Shown here piece by piece: positions 1 through 11,809 of a DNA stretch of 64,000 nt. The stretch's first letter is position 1. Every line of letters begins with the position of its first letter. Where the stretch lies: NCBI RefSeq assembly GCF_004193775.1, contig NC_041007.1:22589501-22653500 (forward strand), in the 5' to 3' direction. The notes beneath the pieces are model-generated. The model was not told the origin of the DNA. It did not search any database and saw only the letters and a program-made list of their open reading frames with translations. The position numbers and the translations under genes were made by a program. This DNA is from Glycine soja. Its lineage: Eukaryota > Streptophyta > Magnoliopsida > Fabales > Fabaceae.

Positions 1-414
1 CACGGTTTAAGAGACATGTGCATGATCAGTTTGGGGTTGTTGGCTCTCAATGGGTATAGGAGTGGAGTTATTGACATTCTTATTGGGAGTGTACGCCACT
101 TTGGGTGGCGTATAGTTGAGAGGCAAGCCATATGGCGGGAAGGCGTGCTCGTTTTGAATTTGTACATTATGGGGGCTGCCCGTACTTCCCAAATCTTTGC
201 CTACCATATCTGAGGTTGGATGATTCATTTGGTTGATGCCGGATGGGGACATCAGGTTCACCTTAGCAACAACGCTGGTAGCGGCAATTGCAACCGCATT
301 GGCTTCCATTATCTTCTTCACGCTCATCATGGCCTCCATCATTGTGGCCATTTTCTCTTTAATGGCCTCCATGTCGGCCTTCATCTTCTCTTGTATCTCC
401 TCTACTTCACCCAT
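1..414 (-). pseudogene. A1 gag, N-terminal part with early stop
   Basis: The start at 414 gives a protein opening MGEVEEIQEKMKADMEAI, an amphipathic methionine-rich helix that probably forms a coiled coil, followed by an alanine-rich segment and a proline-rich linker. It is colinear with the better preserved gag of element A2 at 28570, which continues into the capsid-like domain. The frame closes with TAA at 9-7. A2 has the same TAA at the equivalent place after the residues HAHVS, so the stop is shared. Gag would package element RNA in cytoplasmic particles. Family assignment is by recognition of the legume Ogre gag. It is truncated by the window edge. Confidence 0.7.
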
Positions 415-1591
415 TACTCTAGCTCTAGCACAAGTTCGGTGAGGACGCCGTAAAGCATGTTTTTTTTTTTTGATAACAATGATTAAGTTCATTTTATTTT
501 ATTTTATTTTATTTTTCAAGGAAAGAATGCAATGAGCAATGCAACCAATGAAAAGCATGGATGTATGCGAATGATGTACAGTTGAAGATTGCGAATTTTT
601 ACACAGGATATGGGGTTGAATCAATTTAGATTTTCAACATGGTCCATGACATCTTTGTCAAGGTGAAACTGGAAGTAACAAGGACATCAACAATCCTAAA
701 TATGTTTGGCAGTAGACGAAGCAGTGATGTGACTCGATTCATCTTTTGCCCCAATTTTGCAAGACGGTTACTTCCATATTTTGACTTGATGAACCTTTTT
801 ATAAAAGCATGAGCTTGGTTCAACCCTATAATCCAAGGAATGGCAATTCTGATCGCCAATACTTCAACAACATCTCATAGGGATGAATGACTCGGGCATA
901 CTTTAAGCTATGCATGGAAAATGTAATTATGAAATTGAGATGCCCGAAGAAACACCATTTCCTAGTTAACCATGCATTGGGTACCATGTTCAATTATTTT
1001 GTTTTGTTGTTGTGTGTTTTTTTTTTTAGAAATGGGTTTATGATCCCAACATGGTTGGCTCATGGTGCCTAACACATGCAACTAAGAATGTAGTGTGAAG
1101 TTTCACGCTTCCCCTTTTTTGTTTTTGTAGAGGAAAACACAAGGATGAGCAAACATGAAAACAAATGGTATCAATTTTGCAGATCAAAAAGTTTGTTGAA
1201 CGCATATGCATGATGATGCCATGACTCATGCAAAATGTGAGGCTGGAATATGATAACGGACAAATGCAGGAACGATATGTTCATTATGATGTTATGAAGA
1301 GATGCTTATGCGATGCATGATATGAATGCATTTTATGGACACGAGAGCCCGGAAAATTATCTCTTCTTACTTGCGCATTTGGGGGCGCAGTGCCCCATGT
1401 GTACAATTAAGAAGGTGATATGGACCTTCCGGCTTCCCGTGACAAAGGACGAGACCAACATACAATGCATGCTAGAGATAAAATGTGGGAGTGACTTGAT
1501 TCGCACTGATTTTTGGAGTAAAAACGTGGGATAAAATCATTTTTTTCAAAAAGTTATAACTAATCAAGATCTGAGTGACAATACAAACTTC
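415..1591 (-). other. A1 spacer between ORF1 and gag
   Basis: No convincing ORF. The sequence is homologous, in reverse, to the region just upstream of gag in A2 (about 27900-28560): both carry the same phrases around 550-640 and 28380-28470. It is therefore part of the element and not host DNA. A T-run lies near 460. Confidence 0.6.
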
Positions 1592-3462
1592 CTAGCAGTT
1601 TCTAATCATATGGTCCATTAAGTCTATCATATGCTGACAATAGCTGAGAAGTCCGTGGATCTCCTCGGGGGCGGAGTAGGTGTCCGCCACTGCTTTGGCC
1701 TTGGCTAGCAATGGGGGAAGTTCTTGACTCCTGTTCAAAGTAAGAGCAAATCGGTCCGTCCACATTGTTGTCTCTTGGTGCAATGAATCAATTACCCTTT
1801 CCCTTGCTTCCCTTTCTGCTGATATCTTGGCATACTCATCCTCTAGCCTTTGCTCGTGAGTCACCGCTAGATTTAGCTTCTCTTTGCACTTATCGATGAT
1901 GGCCCACATATTCCCTTTAGTCTCGCTTAACTGTTGGGACAAATTTCTTTTCGACCTAAGGCAGACCTTTAGCTCGTCCTTCAAGATCATGCCTTTGACC
2001 CGTGATGATTCCTTTCACCTCTTCGGAGCTTGAGCTCACTATTGCTGCCCTATAAAGCCCCTCAAAACTTTGCTTTGGTCGTGTTCTTCCTTTCGGGCCT
2101 TCTTGGTTTCTCATTCCAAGGCTTCATCGGTGGCCATATTGACATCCCTTAGTTCATCATACTCTTTTCAGACTTTGATGGCTATGGACTTGAACTTCTC
2201 TTCGACTACCCAGGCTCTTTCAAGCTCTGCCTTTAGGGCTTGTACCTCATCACTTTCTTCCGAAGCTTTAACCTCATCGTCTCTCACAGTCTTTAGATTT
2301 GGGAGCCAATCCAATCCTTATGTTCGGACTCTCAGCCACTTATGATAGCCGCCGATGATCCCATTACTGCTTCCCCTAAGCTCTCTGTCCTTTCTTCACG
2401 CCGCATCCCATGCCTTGCGAACTCCTTGGAGTACCCTCGCGTTGTGGTCACTGAAACCTCGTGCGATGAAAGGCGTGATGCTTTCGTCTGATGGTACTCC
2501 TCTCATGGGACAGCCAAGCTGTCTTATGGCGAGGACGAGATTATAATTAATACAACCCCTTGTTCCATCAAGGGAACATTTGGACATCCTTCGCATGAAG
2601 ATAGAATCCTGATTCTTCCTTCCTTCTAGCGAGGGAACCAATTAACAGACGCCCCTCCATGTTAGCCAAGAGTTGGTCCCAATTCGCCTTTCCTTTTTCG
2701 ACGCACGAGCGGTGACCTTGTAGCGGATAGACGGGCCTACCTTCTTGGAGAAAAGGGTGTGAAACCAGCCACACATAGAGAGCCAGTGCACAACAAACAA
2801 TTCTTGTGCCGCTCTTTTCACATCCTCGGTCGAACGTGTCATACATGGCCAAAATGGCGACGACCGGGCTTTCCTTGCCATGCTGAAAGGCGAGGAAAGC
2901 GTCAATCACTACTAGGTCCACTAACCCTTCCATATTCGGAAAGAGGACAACTCCAAAGATCAAAAGCGCCAAGATGTCAATAAAAGAAAGCCCATTCGCC
3001 TTGATTTTCCAAGGCCTTTGCCCTTTCCTCCAAACACTTCCGTGGTACTCCGACTACCCCATTCCTGTTTTGCTTTACCCGGTCCAACTCTTGTGCTGAG
3101 ATTTTCACTACCTTGGCAACTCTTGTCGAGGAGGGATAGAACCCAGAGAAAAGATATGGCTTCCTTCCTCCCAGTAGGCATCCCAGGATTTCTTCAAACT
3201 CTTTCACAGTCGGCACTAGCTGGAAGTCCTCGAATGTGAAGCACCTTAGGGGCTGGTCATAATACTAGGAAAGGGATGCAATCGGTTCCATGGAGACTTC
3301 TACCCTAGCTAGGTCCCAAATCTTACCATAGGCTTTGCGGAAGGCTTGCCGTTGAAGTTGACCCATTAATTGCCCCAACTTTCGTAAACTGGTGACCTCT
3401 AAGCTCTTGATTTTGACTTGATAGAACCTCTTTTTAAGCGAAGGCTTTTGACTTGATCCCAT
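1592..3462 (-). pseudogene. A1 ORF1 (DUF7745-like plus coiled coil), frameshifted
   Basis: Pieces in successive minus-strand frames join into one protein of about 600 residues. The N-terminal piece (3462-3265) opens MGSSQKPSLKKRFYQVKIKS. The middle (3216-2977, 2972-2568) contains GCLLGGRKPYLFSGFYPS and ALLIFGVVLFPNMEGLVDLV, typical of the DUF7745 domain. The next piece (2641-2396) contains GCINYNLVLAIRQLGCPMRG. The C-terminal piece (1990-1592) is a charged coiled coil ending in an LLSYCQHMIDLMDHMIRNC tail. Such ORFs sit upstream of gag in Ogre-like elements; their function is unknown. Several frameshifts and stops mean this copy is not translatable as one chain. It could also be annotated as a string of hypothetical plant proteins. 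Confidence 0.75.
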
Positions 3463-4312
3463 GTTTTACTAAAGTGAAATAAAATCTAGTGCGAAACAAA
3501 ACTCCTACATCTATCATGGGTGGAATGGATGAATGCATGAAGAAATGCATATGACACAGATGCAATTTACGAATACGGGAGCCCGAGAAATTGTTTCCTT
3601 CTTGGATACAACGTTTGGGCAGCATGGCACCCAACGTATGTTTTTTAAGAAGGCGACACGGACCCTCCGTCAGTTTGCTAAAGTGAGGGGATCAAAGACG
3701 AAACCCACGCATGATGCATATGCGAAAGGCACAACACGGGGATGTACATAGTACGACAATATTCACAAACAAATATAAGCAAAAGGGTATATGATACTTA
3801 TTCATGGCAGTGTGAAAAATGGCACGCAGCGTGTTTGCTCCGTGCCCCTATTTAAGGGACCTATAAGGGAGAGAGCTAACTAGGCTTTTAGTGATAACCC
3901 CCAAGGTAGTCATATCTCTCTTGATGGTTTCTAGAGGTATCATCCCCTTCGAAGAACATACTGCAGCAGTAGGGACTACTAGCAACAATATGTTTTCAAA
4001 GAGAAAAGCTCTAGATGAGGGTTCACTGTAATCAAGCAAGTCGGAGACCTAGCATGATCACAGATTCACCTCCACTCCTTATGCTCCCATGAACCCGGGT
4101 ATAGGGCCCTTTTTCACTCACAGTGTGTGCAAATAGTGTTGGTGTTCGTGTGCATCAAATGAATAAATATTTACTTCATGCATACATTTTAAAACGCACT
4201 AAAAGCAACAAAGAGTTTATATACACAAGAACATAATGAAAGGAAACCAACAAAGGGGTAAGTCACGGTAAAACATTGCACAAAATTAAATGGCCTAACT
4301 CTCTAAAAACAG
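3463..4312 (-). other. A1 untranslated leader
   Basis: Lies between the primer site and ORF1 on the minus strand. No supported ORF. Parts match the A2 leader: the block around 4040-4120 corresponds in reverse to 27290-27380, and the block around 3850-4030 to 27370-27560. Confidence 0.6.
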
Positions 4313-4330
4313 TCCCCAGTGGAGTCGCCA
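4313..4330 (-). promoter_or_regulatory. A1 primer-binding site
   Basis: Read on the minus strand the 18 bases are TGGCGACTCCACTGGGGA, two bases inside the LTR end. The same 18 bases stand at the same place in element A2 (27060-27077). Ogre elements are known to prime from a tRNA-Arg; the match to a particular tRNA was not computed. Confidence 0.8.
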
Positions 4331-4332
4331 AC

Positions 4333-6585
4333 TGTCGCAACCTACCCTTCGGCGGGAGGGCGACGCGAGACTCGCGGGATGCGTGTTCCACGAAAGGAAT
4401 ACGCGCGGAGTCGCCACCAACGTTTATTTGAGGAAAACGTCAGAAAAACCGGAAAAGACGCGATCTACGAACTTTTAAGTGAAAGGTTCGGGAGTTGTAT
4501 TTACGCACGGGGAAGGTGTTAGCACCCCATACGTCCGTCCCAAGGGACGACAGCCTTTAATCGAATGTGCAAACATGACTTTTGATTTTTTATGTTCCCT
4601 TTTTATGTTCTTATATCCTTTATACCCTTTTTATATTTTTTTCCTTTTTGTGGTCGACAAGGGTGTTTCCCTTTGCTCCTACGTATTCCTCAATTGTGAT
4701 GAGGAAATCAGACCTACGTAGTTCTTTCGGAACAAAGTGTTTGGTTAAGTTGTTTTTGTCTTTTTTGCAAAATATGTTTTTATTGAACAAAAGGTCATTT
4801 AAGGTGTTGGACCATTAAACGGTCTTTTGATTTTGAAAGGAGAGAAACGTTAAGGCGTTGGACCATTAACGATCTCTTGTTTTTTTGAAAGGAGAGAAAC
4901 GTTAAGGCATTGGACCATTAACGATCTCTTGGGATGGTCGACAAAAGCGGGGCTTTTGCTCCTACGTATCCTCAATGAGGAACTCAGACCTACGTAGTTC
5001 TTGCAAAAGCGGTAAAGTTACATGTTGATTTTATGCTTTTGAACGGTCCATGTTAACCGATAAAAGCAAAGAGGACCGTTTAAGGCGTTGGACCTTAAAA
5101 CGGTTTTTAGTGATTTTCGGACAAAACTTGATTTGTGAGTCTATTTTAGTCTTAGTTTCACTTTGGTTATTAATCAATTCATTCAAGGAAACTTCCAAAG
5201 AAAAACGTCCGATTGATTTTTTTAATTTATTTTATTCAAAGATATTTTGATTATTTTATTATTATTTTTCAAGATATTTTGATTATTTTATTATTATTTT
5301 ACATTTTTTGGTTTAACCGAGGTTATAGCGTGAACGATCGGTTAGATTTCATTTTAAAAGTGATTAAATGAGATTACAATACAAATGATCGGTTGAAATT
5401 CATTTTATCATTATTTAGATGAGAAAACGGCTTAAATAAACGGTAAAAGCGCGTTAAAGACGGAAGAAAAGAAATCGAAAATAAAGATGAAAGCTTAAAA
5501 AAACAAGAAATGAATTGAAAGTCTCGGATTCGAAAACTTACCCGTTGAAGAACGAAGAACGGATGAAGAACGATGAAGAACGGACGAAAACCTCCACGGA
5601 TTTGCTTACGGAAACATCTCGGAAGCGTTACGGAAGCACCTCGGCTTGGATTTTCTTCACGGAAACAATTTTTTTCACCCAAAACAGCTGAAATACATAG
5701 CCAGGGGGCTGAGGGATCCTTAGAACAGCCCCCTTCAGCCTTTTTATAGGAAAAAGGGGGAGGAGGTTGCCGCCCAGCTCGCCCAGGCGACCTTAGCTCG
5801 CCCAGGCGAGCTGGGGAGGAAGCAACCCAGCTTCAAAAAATGTTCTGGAAGGCCCAATTCAAAATTTCGAAATTGCTATTTGCACCCCCCCAATTTTGAT
5901 AAGTTCACCCCCCTATTTCGTAATTTACGGAAAAGTTACGGAAGCCTTACGGAAGCATATAGGACTTGATTTTCTTCTTTTTTTCTCTTCCGTCTCACCC
6001 GTATTAAGTTAATTATGCTTATTTAGAGTTATGGGAATTTTACGGAAGCATTACGGGTGTCCCGGAAGCCCCGGAATCCCATTTTTCAACAAAACGAGGG
6101 GTGTGACGGCCATCTAGCTCGCCCAGGCGAGCTAGGTTACTTCAACCTTAAGCAAGAAATTGCCCAGAAACCTCTAGAAGGGCCCAGATTCGAAAATTAC
6201 TGTTTGCACCCCCCATTTTACTAAATACACCCCTCTTTGGCTTTTTTTGGTGATTCTTTTTTCGTAAAGTTACGGAAACTTACGAATTTCGTAACGATAC
6301 TTGTTTTCTTTCCGTAATGTTACGGAACCTTGCGGATTACATAATCATCCCCTTTTTGACTTACGGAATGTTACGGAACCTCACTTAATTATGCACCGAT
6401 GCTTCCATTTGATTTCTGGTGTGTCACGGAAACTTACGGATTGTGCATCAATATTTTTTTTGGTTTTTCGGCATGTCCTGGAATTTCACAAATTGCCTAA
6501 TGATGGATGCCAAGCACCTTACAAGGACCAAAGAAAGGTCGCATGTCATCAAGCAAAGGTCCCCGGACGAAATTAGGGTATGACA
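4333..6585 (-). repeat. A1 5' LTR, 2253 bp
   Basis: Bounded by TG...CA on the minus strand (TGTCATACCC to TTGCGACA). The first bases and the last few hundred bases resemble the LTRs of A2 (34525-36115) and F (14543-16186), so the three belong to one superfamily, but this one is about 600 bp longer. The U3 part (right side) carries repeats built on TTACGGAA and two copies of an AGCTCGCC-CA-GGCGAGCT palindrome (5795-5812, 6116-6133) plus a partial one near 5775-5790. The U5 part (4580-5100) carries repeated blocks around TTAAGGCGTTGGACC. Confidence 0.88.
5743..5812 (-). promoter_or_regulatory. A1 LTR core promoter: TATA box with upstream palindromes
   Basis: On the minus strand CCTATAAAAA (5750-5741) is a TATA box. 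Upstream of it, at 5775-5812, stand one partial and one perfect inverted repeat of the AGCTCGCC/GGCGAGCT type. F and A2 show the same order at matching places. Confidence 0.65.
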
Positions 6586-7657
6586 ATAACTCATATGGGG
6601 TTTTCTTTAAAATAGGTCTTATCAAGGCCCTATTCATGATGTAACATGCAGTATTGACAGCTTCAGCCCAAAAATACTTTGGAAGAGAAGTATCATTTAA
6701 TAAAGTTCTTGCAATTTCTTCCAATGACCTATTTTTCCTCTCAACAACTCCATTTTGTTGAGGGGTTCTTGGTGCAGAAAAATTATGTTCAATACCATGT
6801 TCATCACAAAATAATTCAAAATCTTTATTTTCAAATTCACCCCTATGATCACTTCTAATGGATGCAATCTTGAGATTTTTCTTGTTTTGTATGACTTTAG
6901 CAAGTTTCCTAAATGCTTGGAATGAATCACTTTTATGTGTAATAAATAATGTCCAAGTATATCTAGAGAAATCATCAACTATAACTAGAGCATAGTAATT
7001 TCCTCCAAAACTCATGGTTCTAGATGGACCAAATAGATCCATATGCAATAATTGTAATGGTCGAGTGGTTGAAACAACATTTTTAGGTTTGAATGAGACT
7101 CTTGTTTGTTTGCCCTTTTGACATGCATCACATAGTTTATCTTTTTCAAATTTCAATTTAGGCAAACCAACTACTAAATCTTTTGAAATTAATTTATTTA
7201 AGTGATCCATGTTTATGTGAGCAATTCTTTTATGCCATAACCATGGATCATCATCTTTACTAAGAAAACAATGATTGTTTTCTTGTTTTATGCTTAAGTC
7301 TATCATGTAAACATTATTGACTCTATGTCCTACATGCTTTATATTAATGTCATGCTTATGTTCTATAAGACATTTCTGAGAATCAAATGATACCAGATAG
7401 CCTTTGTCACATAGTTGGCTAACGCTAAGCAGGCTGTGCTTAAGGCCTTCAACAAGTAGAACATTTTCAATGGAGTTTGAAGAATTTGTACCTATTTTAC
7501 CCACTCCAAGAATTCTACCTTTGTTATTGTCACCATATGTTACATGCCCGCTTTTCTTTGGAGATATATGTGTAAAATTTGATGCATCTCCAGTCATATG
7601 TTTTGAGCATCCGCTATCTATGTACCACTTCTTTCTCAAAGATACCTGCATAATCAA
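6586..7657 (-). pseudogene. K pol: protease and integrase, truncated
   Basis: The frame opens with the aspartic protease motif [15 protein letters not shown]-pre-integrase zinc region follows with H-x-H...C-x2-C (HKRIAHINMDHL, CDACQKGKQ). The integrase core then shows the three acidic residues of the D-D-E triad in HMDLFGPSRT, IRSDHRGEFEN and QQNGVVERKN. The frame would continue into reverse transcriptase but is cut after KKTPYEL; the last 30 or so residues of the open frame come from the A1 LTR and have no meaning. It is offset by one frame from the gag ORF, which ends at 7654. Products would act in cytoplasmic particles and the nucleus. The copy is dead. Confidence 0.85.
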
Positions 7658-8774
7658 GTTTTTGACTTAGGTACCCAAATTTTATTGGGTCCTTGCATGT
7701 TAGTATAAACTGAGGATCCTTTTGGGACCCATATCATTTTAATGTTACTGTAATTTTTCTTGAAGTAGCAAGTTGATATGCCATGTCCTCTTCTTCCACA
7801 GTAAAAACAAGTGATAGAATTAGAATTACATTTTTGTGTGGAAGTGGAAAAGTTTTTATGAACCTTTTGTTGTTTTTCAGATTTATACCCTAGTCCATTT
7901 TTATTAGACACATATCTTTGTTTACTTAATATAACATCTAAATTATTTCTACTATATGAAAATTTTGCAAGTGAATTTTTCAACTCTTTAATTTCTTTTA
8001 CATATTTATCACAACAACTACAAGAATCTTTTATTTTCTTGTCATTAATAGTGGAGATATTAACTTTTTCATTTGTTTTAGAGATTGAGACTTCATTTCT
8101 AAGAAGATCTAATTCTTTGTTTAATTTCGAAATTTCATTTTCTAAATTTGAAATTGTTTTCTTTGATGATGAAACTAATTTTGCAAGTTTAATTGATTCT
8201 TTATGCAAATCAGCAAATGCATCTTGCAATTCATCAAAAGAAATAGATAAGTTGTTTGAAGATGTTACCTCTTCATCACTTTCGTAACTTTTGGCCATAA
8301 GGCAGAGATTTATCTCTTCGTTTTCAGAATCTTCAGAGGATTCCAAATCATTTTCATCCCATGTGATGTATGCTTTCTTCAGTTTCTTTTCACTATGATT
8401 TTTCTTTTCATATTTTTCCATCTTTTTCTTGAAGATGGGACAATCAACCCTCAGATGTCCAGGTTGATTGCATTCAAAGCATTTTAGAGTAGAGGATGAA
8501 TTTTCTGTCCTTCTCTTTGATTTAAAATTTGGTCGCCTCTGATTTCCTCTTACTTTAAGAAACTTGTTGAATCTTTTTACAAAGAGACTTAGATCATCAT
8601 CATCATCTGGATCATTATCCTGATCACTTTCTTCTTGAATTGAGGATGATGCTTTAAGAGCAATTCCTTTCTTTTTCTTGTCATTTTCTTCATTTTGGTG
8701 CAATCTCAACAGTTCCATCTCGTGTTCCTGCAACTTTCCAAATAAAGTGGCAAGAAACATGTTAGACAAATCTC
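7654..8774 (-). pseudogene. K gag, C-terminal two thirds
   Basis: The N-terminus is missing; the frame runs from the fragment edge. Features in order: acidic region with a run of aspartates, basic stretch, first CCHC knuckle CFECNQPGHLRVDC, acidic and coiled-coil regions rich in S, E and K, then a second knuckle-like CFYCGRRGHGISTC and the short repeats IWVPKG and IWVPKS. The two knuckles bind element RNA in related gags. The frame ends in TGA three bases before the protease frame begins, so the two are joined only by a frame change, either a mutation or a recoding site. Confidence 0.82.
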
Positions 8775-8826
8775 TTGAAACAACCCTAGATGACCTAGCT
8801 CCGCAAATGGCACCGCAATAGGAGAA
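8775..8826. repeat. 52-bp direct duplication, copy 1
   Basis: The 52 bases starting TTGAAACAACCCTAGATGAC recur without a difference at 9009-9060 in the same orientation, 234 bp away. Copy 1 lies at the broken edge of copia fragment K. Confidence 0.9.
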
Positions 8827-9008
8827 CGTCTTGTAAATAAGATTTTCATTTTATTTCAAATTTTGTAAAAATGGGCTAGGCCTAAAACAGAAAAGGGGTG
8901 CATGTATTAACCCATGTGGTGTAAACAACAATTGTTTTTTTTTTGTTTTTACATTGGGTTGGAACAGGGTCAGGGTGACCCGACCCAACCTGCATTCAGG
9001 CATCAGGG
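8827..9008. other. Spacer between duplicated 52-mers
   Basis: Not recognised. Contains a T-run near 8937 and a GGGTCAGGGTGACCCGACCC block near 8967 with local dyad symmetry. No supported gene. Confidence 0.4.
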
Positions 9009-9060
9009 TTGAAACAACCCTAGATGACCTAGCTCCGCAAATGGCACCGCAATAGGAGAA
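9009..9060. repeat. 52-bp direct duplication, copy 2
   Basis: Identical to 8775-8826. It continues directly into the GC-rich block at 9061, which copy 1 does not. Confidence 0.9.
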
Positions 9061-9869
9061 GCCACCACAGAGAGTGGCGCGCCTCCCCGGCGCCACTAGT
9101 ACATGGCGTCGTGATGCAAGGCCGCCACGGGGACGATGATGGCAAAGAAGTGGCCTATGGTGGTGGCATGCTAGCTTCATCGGAAAATGAAAGAAGGAAG
9201 AAGAAGAAAAAAAGAAGGATGACAGAATGCGAAAACACCATGAAAAGAACAATATCATCATGTACAGATCTCGTCAGCGACCATGGAGCTCACTGGCGAG
9301 ACGAACAATGAGGCTTTGTAGGAGAAGAAGAAGAAAAACGGAGAAGAGGAAGAAGAAGAGTGAAATAGGGAGAAGAAACATGAGAGAGTGAGAGAATGAG
9401 GGATTACCTGGTGACCCCTCTCTCTTTTCTGACGTCGTGGCCAAATGGTACGATGTAATTAGTCTGTTTGCCTTCCTCGGGATCCGAAATGCTCTGTCCT
9501 ATGTGCATTAATTTTCAGAGACCTTTCTTTTTTCGCTTTTTATGCACTGGTGACTCTCTTGATCTAATGGGCTCTTAAAAGAGAGCCCTAAGTTACAAAG
9601 TATTTTTTTATTGTTTTCTCTCATTTTTCTTTTTTTTTTTTCCTTTTAATGTTTTCTTTCTTTCTTTTTCTACTGTTCTTTCTTCTTTTTCTTTTTTTTT
9701 CTTTATTCTTTCTTTTTATTTATAGGATTTTTTTTCTGTTCTTCTTTTTTCCACATTTTTTTGCACGTTTTCTTTCTTTTTTTCTTCTTTTCTTGTCTTT
9801 TTTTTTTCATTTTTTATACATTTTCTTTTTTTTCTTTTTTTTTTACCCGGACAAAATTAGGGTCTAACA
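9061..9869 (-). repeat. J: probable partial LTR of an Ogre-like element
   Basis: The right edge is clear. Read on the minus strand, TGTTAGACCCTAATTTTGTC (9869-9850) matches the start of the Ogre-like LTRs, and a purine tract lies just outside. A TATA-like GCATAAAAAG stands at 9544-9535, preceded on the minus strand by a GGGCTCT/AGAGCCC inverted repeat (9569-9588). The 9600-9850 stretch is low-complexity T/C. The left boundary is not visible, and the 9061-9130 GC-rich block is of unknown origin. Open frames here are low-complexity and not believed. Confidence 0.45.
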
Positions 9870-10982
9870 GCTGTCCCTCTTTACTTATCTTTTATTGAAA
9901 GTAAAAGATGAGTAAAAACAAATACATTAATTCCGTTCGAATGATTCTTCGAAAGATCACAACATGAGAATGAAGAATCTTTAGAAAAAAAGGAATTGGT
10001 GTACCAACAAAATAAAGAACTTTGAGTTCAACGACAAGGCAGGGAAACAAGTCTCACGAAATAAAAAGTGTAGGAGTTTGAGTTCTATGAAACATAAAGC
10101 AGAGGATGTTGAATCCTATGAAATATAAAGCTAGAGGACGTTGGGTCCTATGAAACATAAAGGCAAAGGACATTGAGTCCTATGAATCATAAAGCAAAAG
10201 ACGTTGAGTCCTATGAAAACAAAGAGCAAAGGACATTGAGTCCTATGAAACAAAGGCAGAGGGTGTTGAGTCCTATGAGAACATAAAGATAAAGAACGTT
10301 GACTCCTATGAAAACACAAAGACAGAGGACGTTGAGACCTATGAAACATAAAAATAGAGGTCGTTGAGTCCTATGAAAACATAAAGACAGAGGACGTTGA
10401 GTCCTATGAAACATAAAGACAGAGGACATGGAGTCCTATGAAAATAAAAAGCAAAGGACGTTAAGTCCTATGAAACATTAAGGCAAAGGACGTTGAGTCC
10501 TATGAGAACATAAAGACGAAGGATGTTGAGTACTATGAAATATAAAGGTGAGGACATTGAGTCCTATGGAAATATAAAGACAAAGGACATTGAGTCCTAT
10601 GAAACATAAAGATGAGGACATTGAGTCCAATGAAAACAAAAGGCAAAGGACGTTGAGTCCTGTGAAACATAAAGACAGAGGACGTTGAGTCCTATAAAAC
10701 ATAAAGCAAAGGACGCTGAGTCCTGTGAAACTTAAAGGTGAGGATGTTGAGTCCTATGAAAACCAAAGGCAAAGGACGTTGAGTCTTTTGAAACATAAAG
10801 GCAAAGGTCTTTGAGTCCTGTGAAACATTAAGGCGAGGACGTTGAGTCCTATGAAACATAAAGCAAAGGACGTTGAATCCTTTGAAATTCAAAGGTGAGG
10901 ACGTTGAATCCTATGAAACAAAAAGCAAATGGCATTTAGTCCTGTGAAACTTAAAGGCAAGAACATTGAGTCCTATGAAAAA
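9870..10982 (-). mobile_element. J: 3' end of a minus-strand Ogre-like internal region
   Basis: Next to the LTR edge stands a polypurine tract (minus strand AAAGAGGGACAGC) after the same AAAAGATAAGTAAAGA phrase found at the PPT of A2 (34501-34520). Beyond it comes a tandem hairpin array. The element is cut at 10983 by insertion of B; its remainder is not found to the right of B. Confidence 0.75.
10070..10980 (-). repeat. Tandem array of ~33-36-bp hairpin units (J)
   Basis: Roughly 25 degenerate copies. On the minus strand the unit centres on CATAGGACTCAACGTCCT, where GGAC and GTCC can pair across a short loop. Spacers read TTTGC, TCTGTC or TTTATGTT. The same core occurs at 32487-32765 in A2, also in the 3' region of an Ogre-like element. 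Short open frames with FIGLNVL or HRTQRPL repeats are by-products of the periodicity. Confidence 0.85.
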
Positions 10983-11761
10983 TGTAACAGTCGTCACTTT
11001 ACTTCCTTTAAATAAATAAATAATATAAGATTAGGTCATCAATTCCCTCATTGTATAAATTAACTTTTAACCTAGATAAGCTTTTACAAAAACACATTTT
11101 GTTCTTTTTTTTTCTTCTGACGCACAAGAACCCTAATAGAGCAACCAGAGGAGGAGCTCTAGAGAGCACCAGAAATGCCATCATTGCTAACGGAGAGCGC
11201 TTGAGCGACTACCTCGAGGTAAGGGATGAGTTACTCACGCTTGGGGATTAGAATGAACATGTGTAAGAATCCTTAGAGAATCAATTTTTGGGTCATTTTG
11301 GGTTATTTTATGAAATGCAATTCTATTCTTATGTTTTAAATCACAGATTGATGGTGTTTGACAGATTGATTGTATTTTATGAAATTTATGTGTTTCTGTG
11401 TTGAGTAGAAATCCTTAAAAAAATTGGGTATTTTTCTAGTTGATGGTTAAGCAAGGAAGAATTTACCGTAAGAGAAGTGTGTTCTTTTCATTCCTCTACT
11501 GTATGATTTTGTTTAGATGCTTATCATCTTTTATCATCTTGTGATTAATTTTCCATAATGATGGTGCAGTACTCAGAATCAAGGTGTTTTTTCTCATTGT
11601 TGGATTTCCATGGCTTCGTTGAAATCCATTTAGGATATATGTATAAATCTATATAAGCTTTTGGTTGTTATTTATATATATATTATACATATATTTTTTT
11701 TATCTAAGGATATATTTATATTTATTGATATTTTTTTAATATAAATATATTCAACGTTTAA

Positions 11762-11809
<48 letters not shown>

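Larger units (their letters stand above)
1..6585 (-). mobile_element. A1: Ogre/Tat-like Ty3/gypsy retrotransposon, 5' half (continues off the left edge)
   Basis: In minus-strand order the sequence shows an LTR (6585 to 4333), a primer-binding site, an untranslated leader, an ORF1 with a DUF7745-like start and coiled-coil end, and the first part of gag. An extra ORF upstream of gag is a hallmark of Ogre/Tat elements in legumes. The rest of gag and all of pol lie beyond base 1. The LTR begins TGTCATACCC and ends TTGCGACA on the minus strand. It joins directly to copia coding sequence at 6586, so A1 inserted into a copia element. The other flank is outside the window, so its target-site duplication cannot be read; the five bases next to the LTR are ATAAC. 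Confidence 0.85.
6586..8774 (-). mobile_element. K: Ty1/copia gag-pol fragment cut by A1
   Basis: A 2.2-kb minus-strand internal fragment without LTRs. Its 3' side stops abruptly at the A1 LTR (6585/6586), inside the integrase domain. Its 5' side stops at about 8774 inside gag, next to a 52-bp duplicated sequence. The long acidic, coiled-coil gag with two zinc knuckles suggests the Sirevirus (Maximus/SIRE) branch, known from soybean; lineage is an inference from sequence style. Confidence 0.8.

Noticed and set aside
5374..5682. Minus-strand 102-residue frame in the A1 LTR
   Set aside because: Lies in the transcribed part of an LTR; no conserved domain and no counterpart in the related LTRs F and A2.
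8851..9261. Minus-strand 136-residue frame
   Set aside because: Spans the duplicated 52-mer and low-complexity DNA; no recognisable domain.
9649..9867. Open frame of Phe/Leu residues
   Set aside because: Low-complexity T/C tract beside an LTR edge.
10131..10892. Minus-strand frames with repeated HRTQRPL / FIGLNVL
   Set aside because: Created by the tandem hairpin array.
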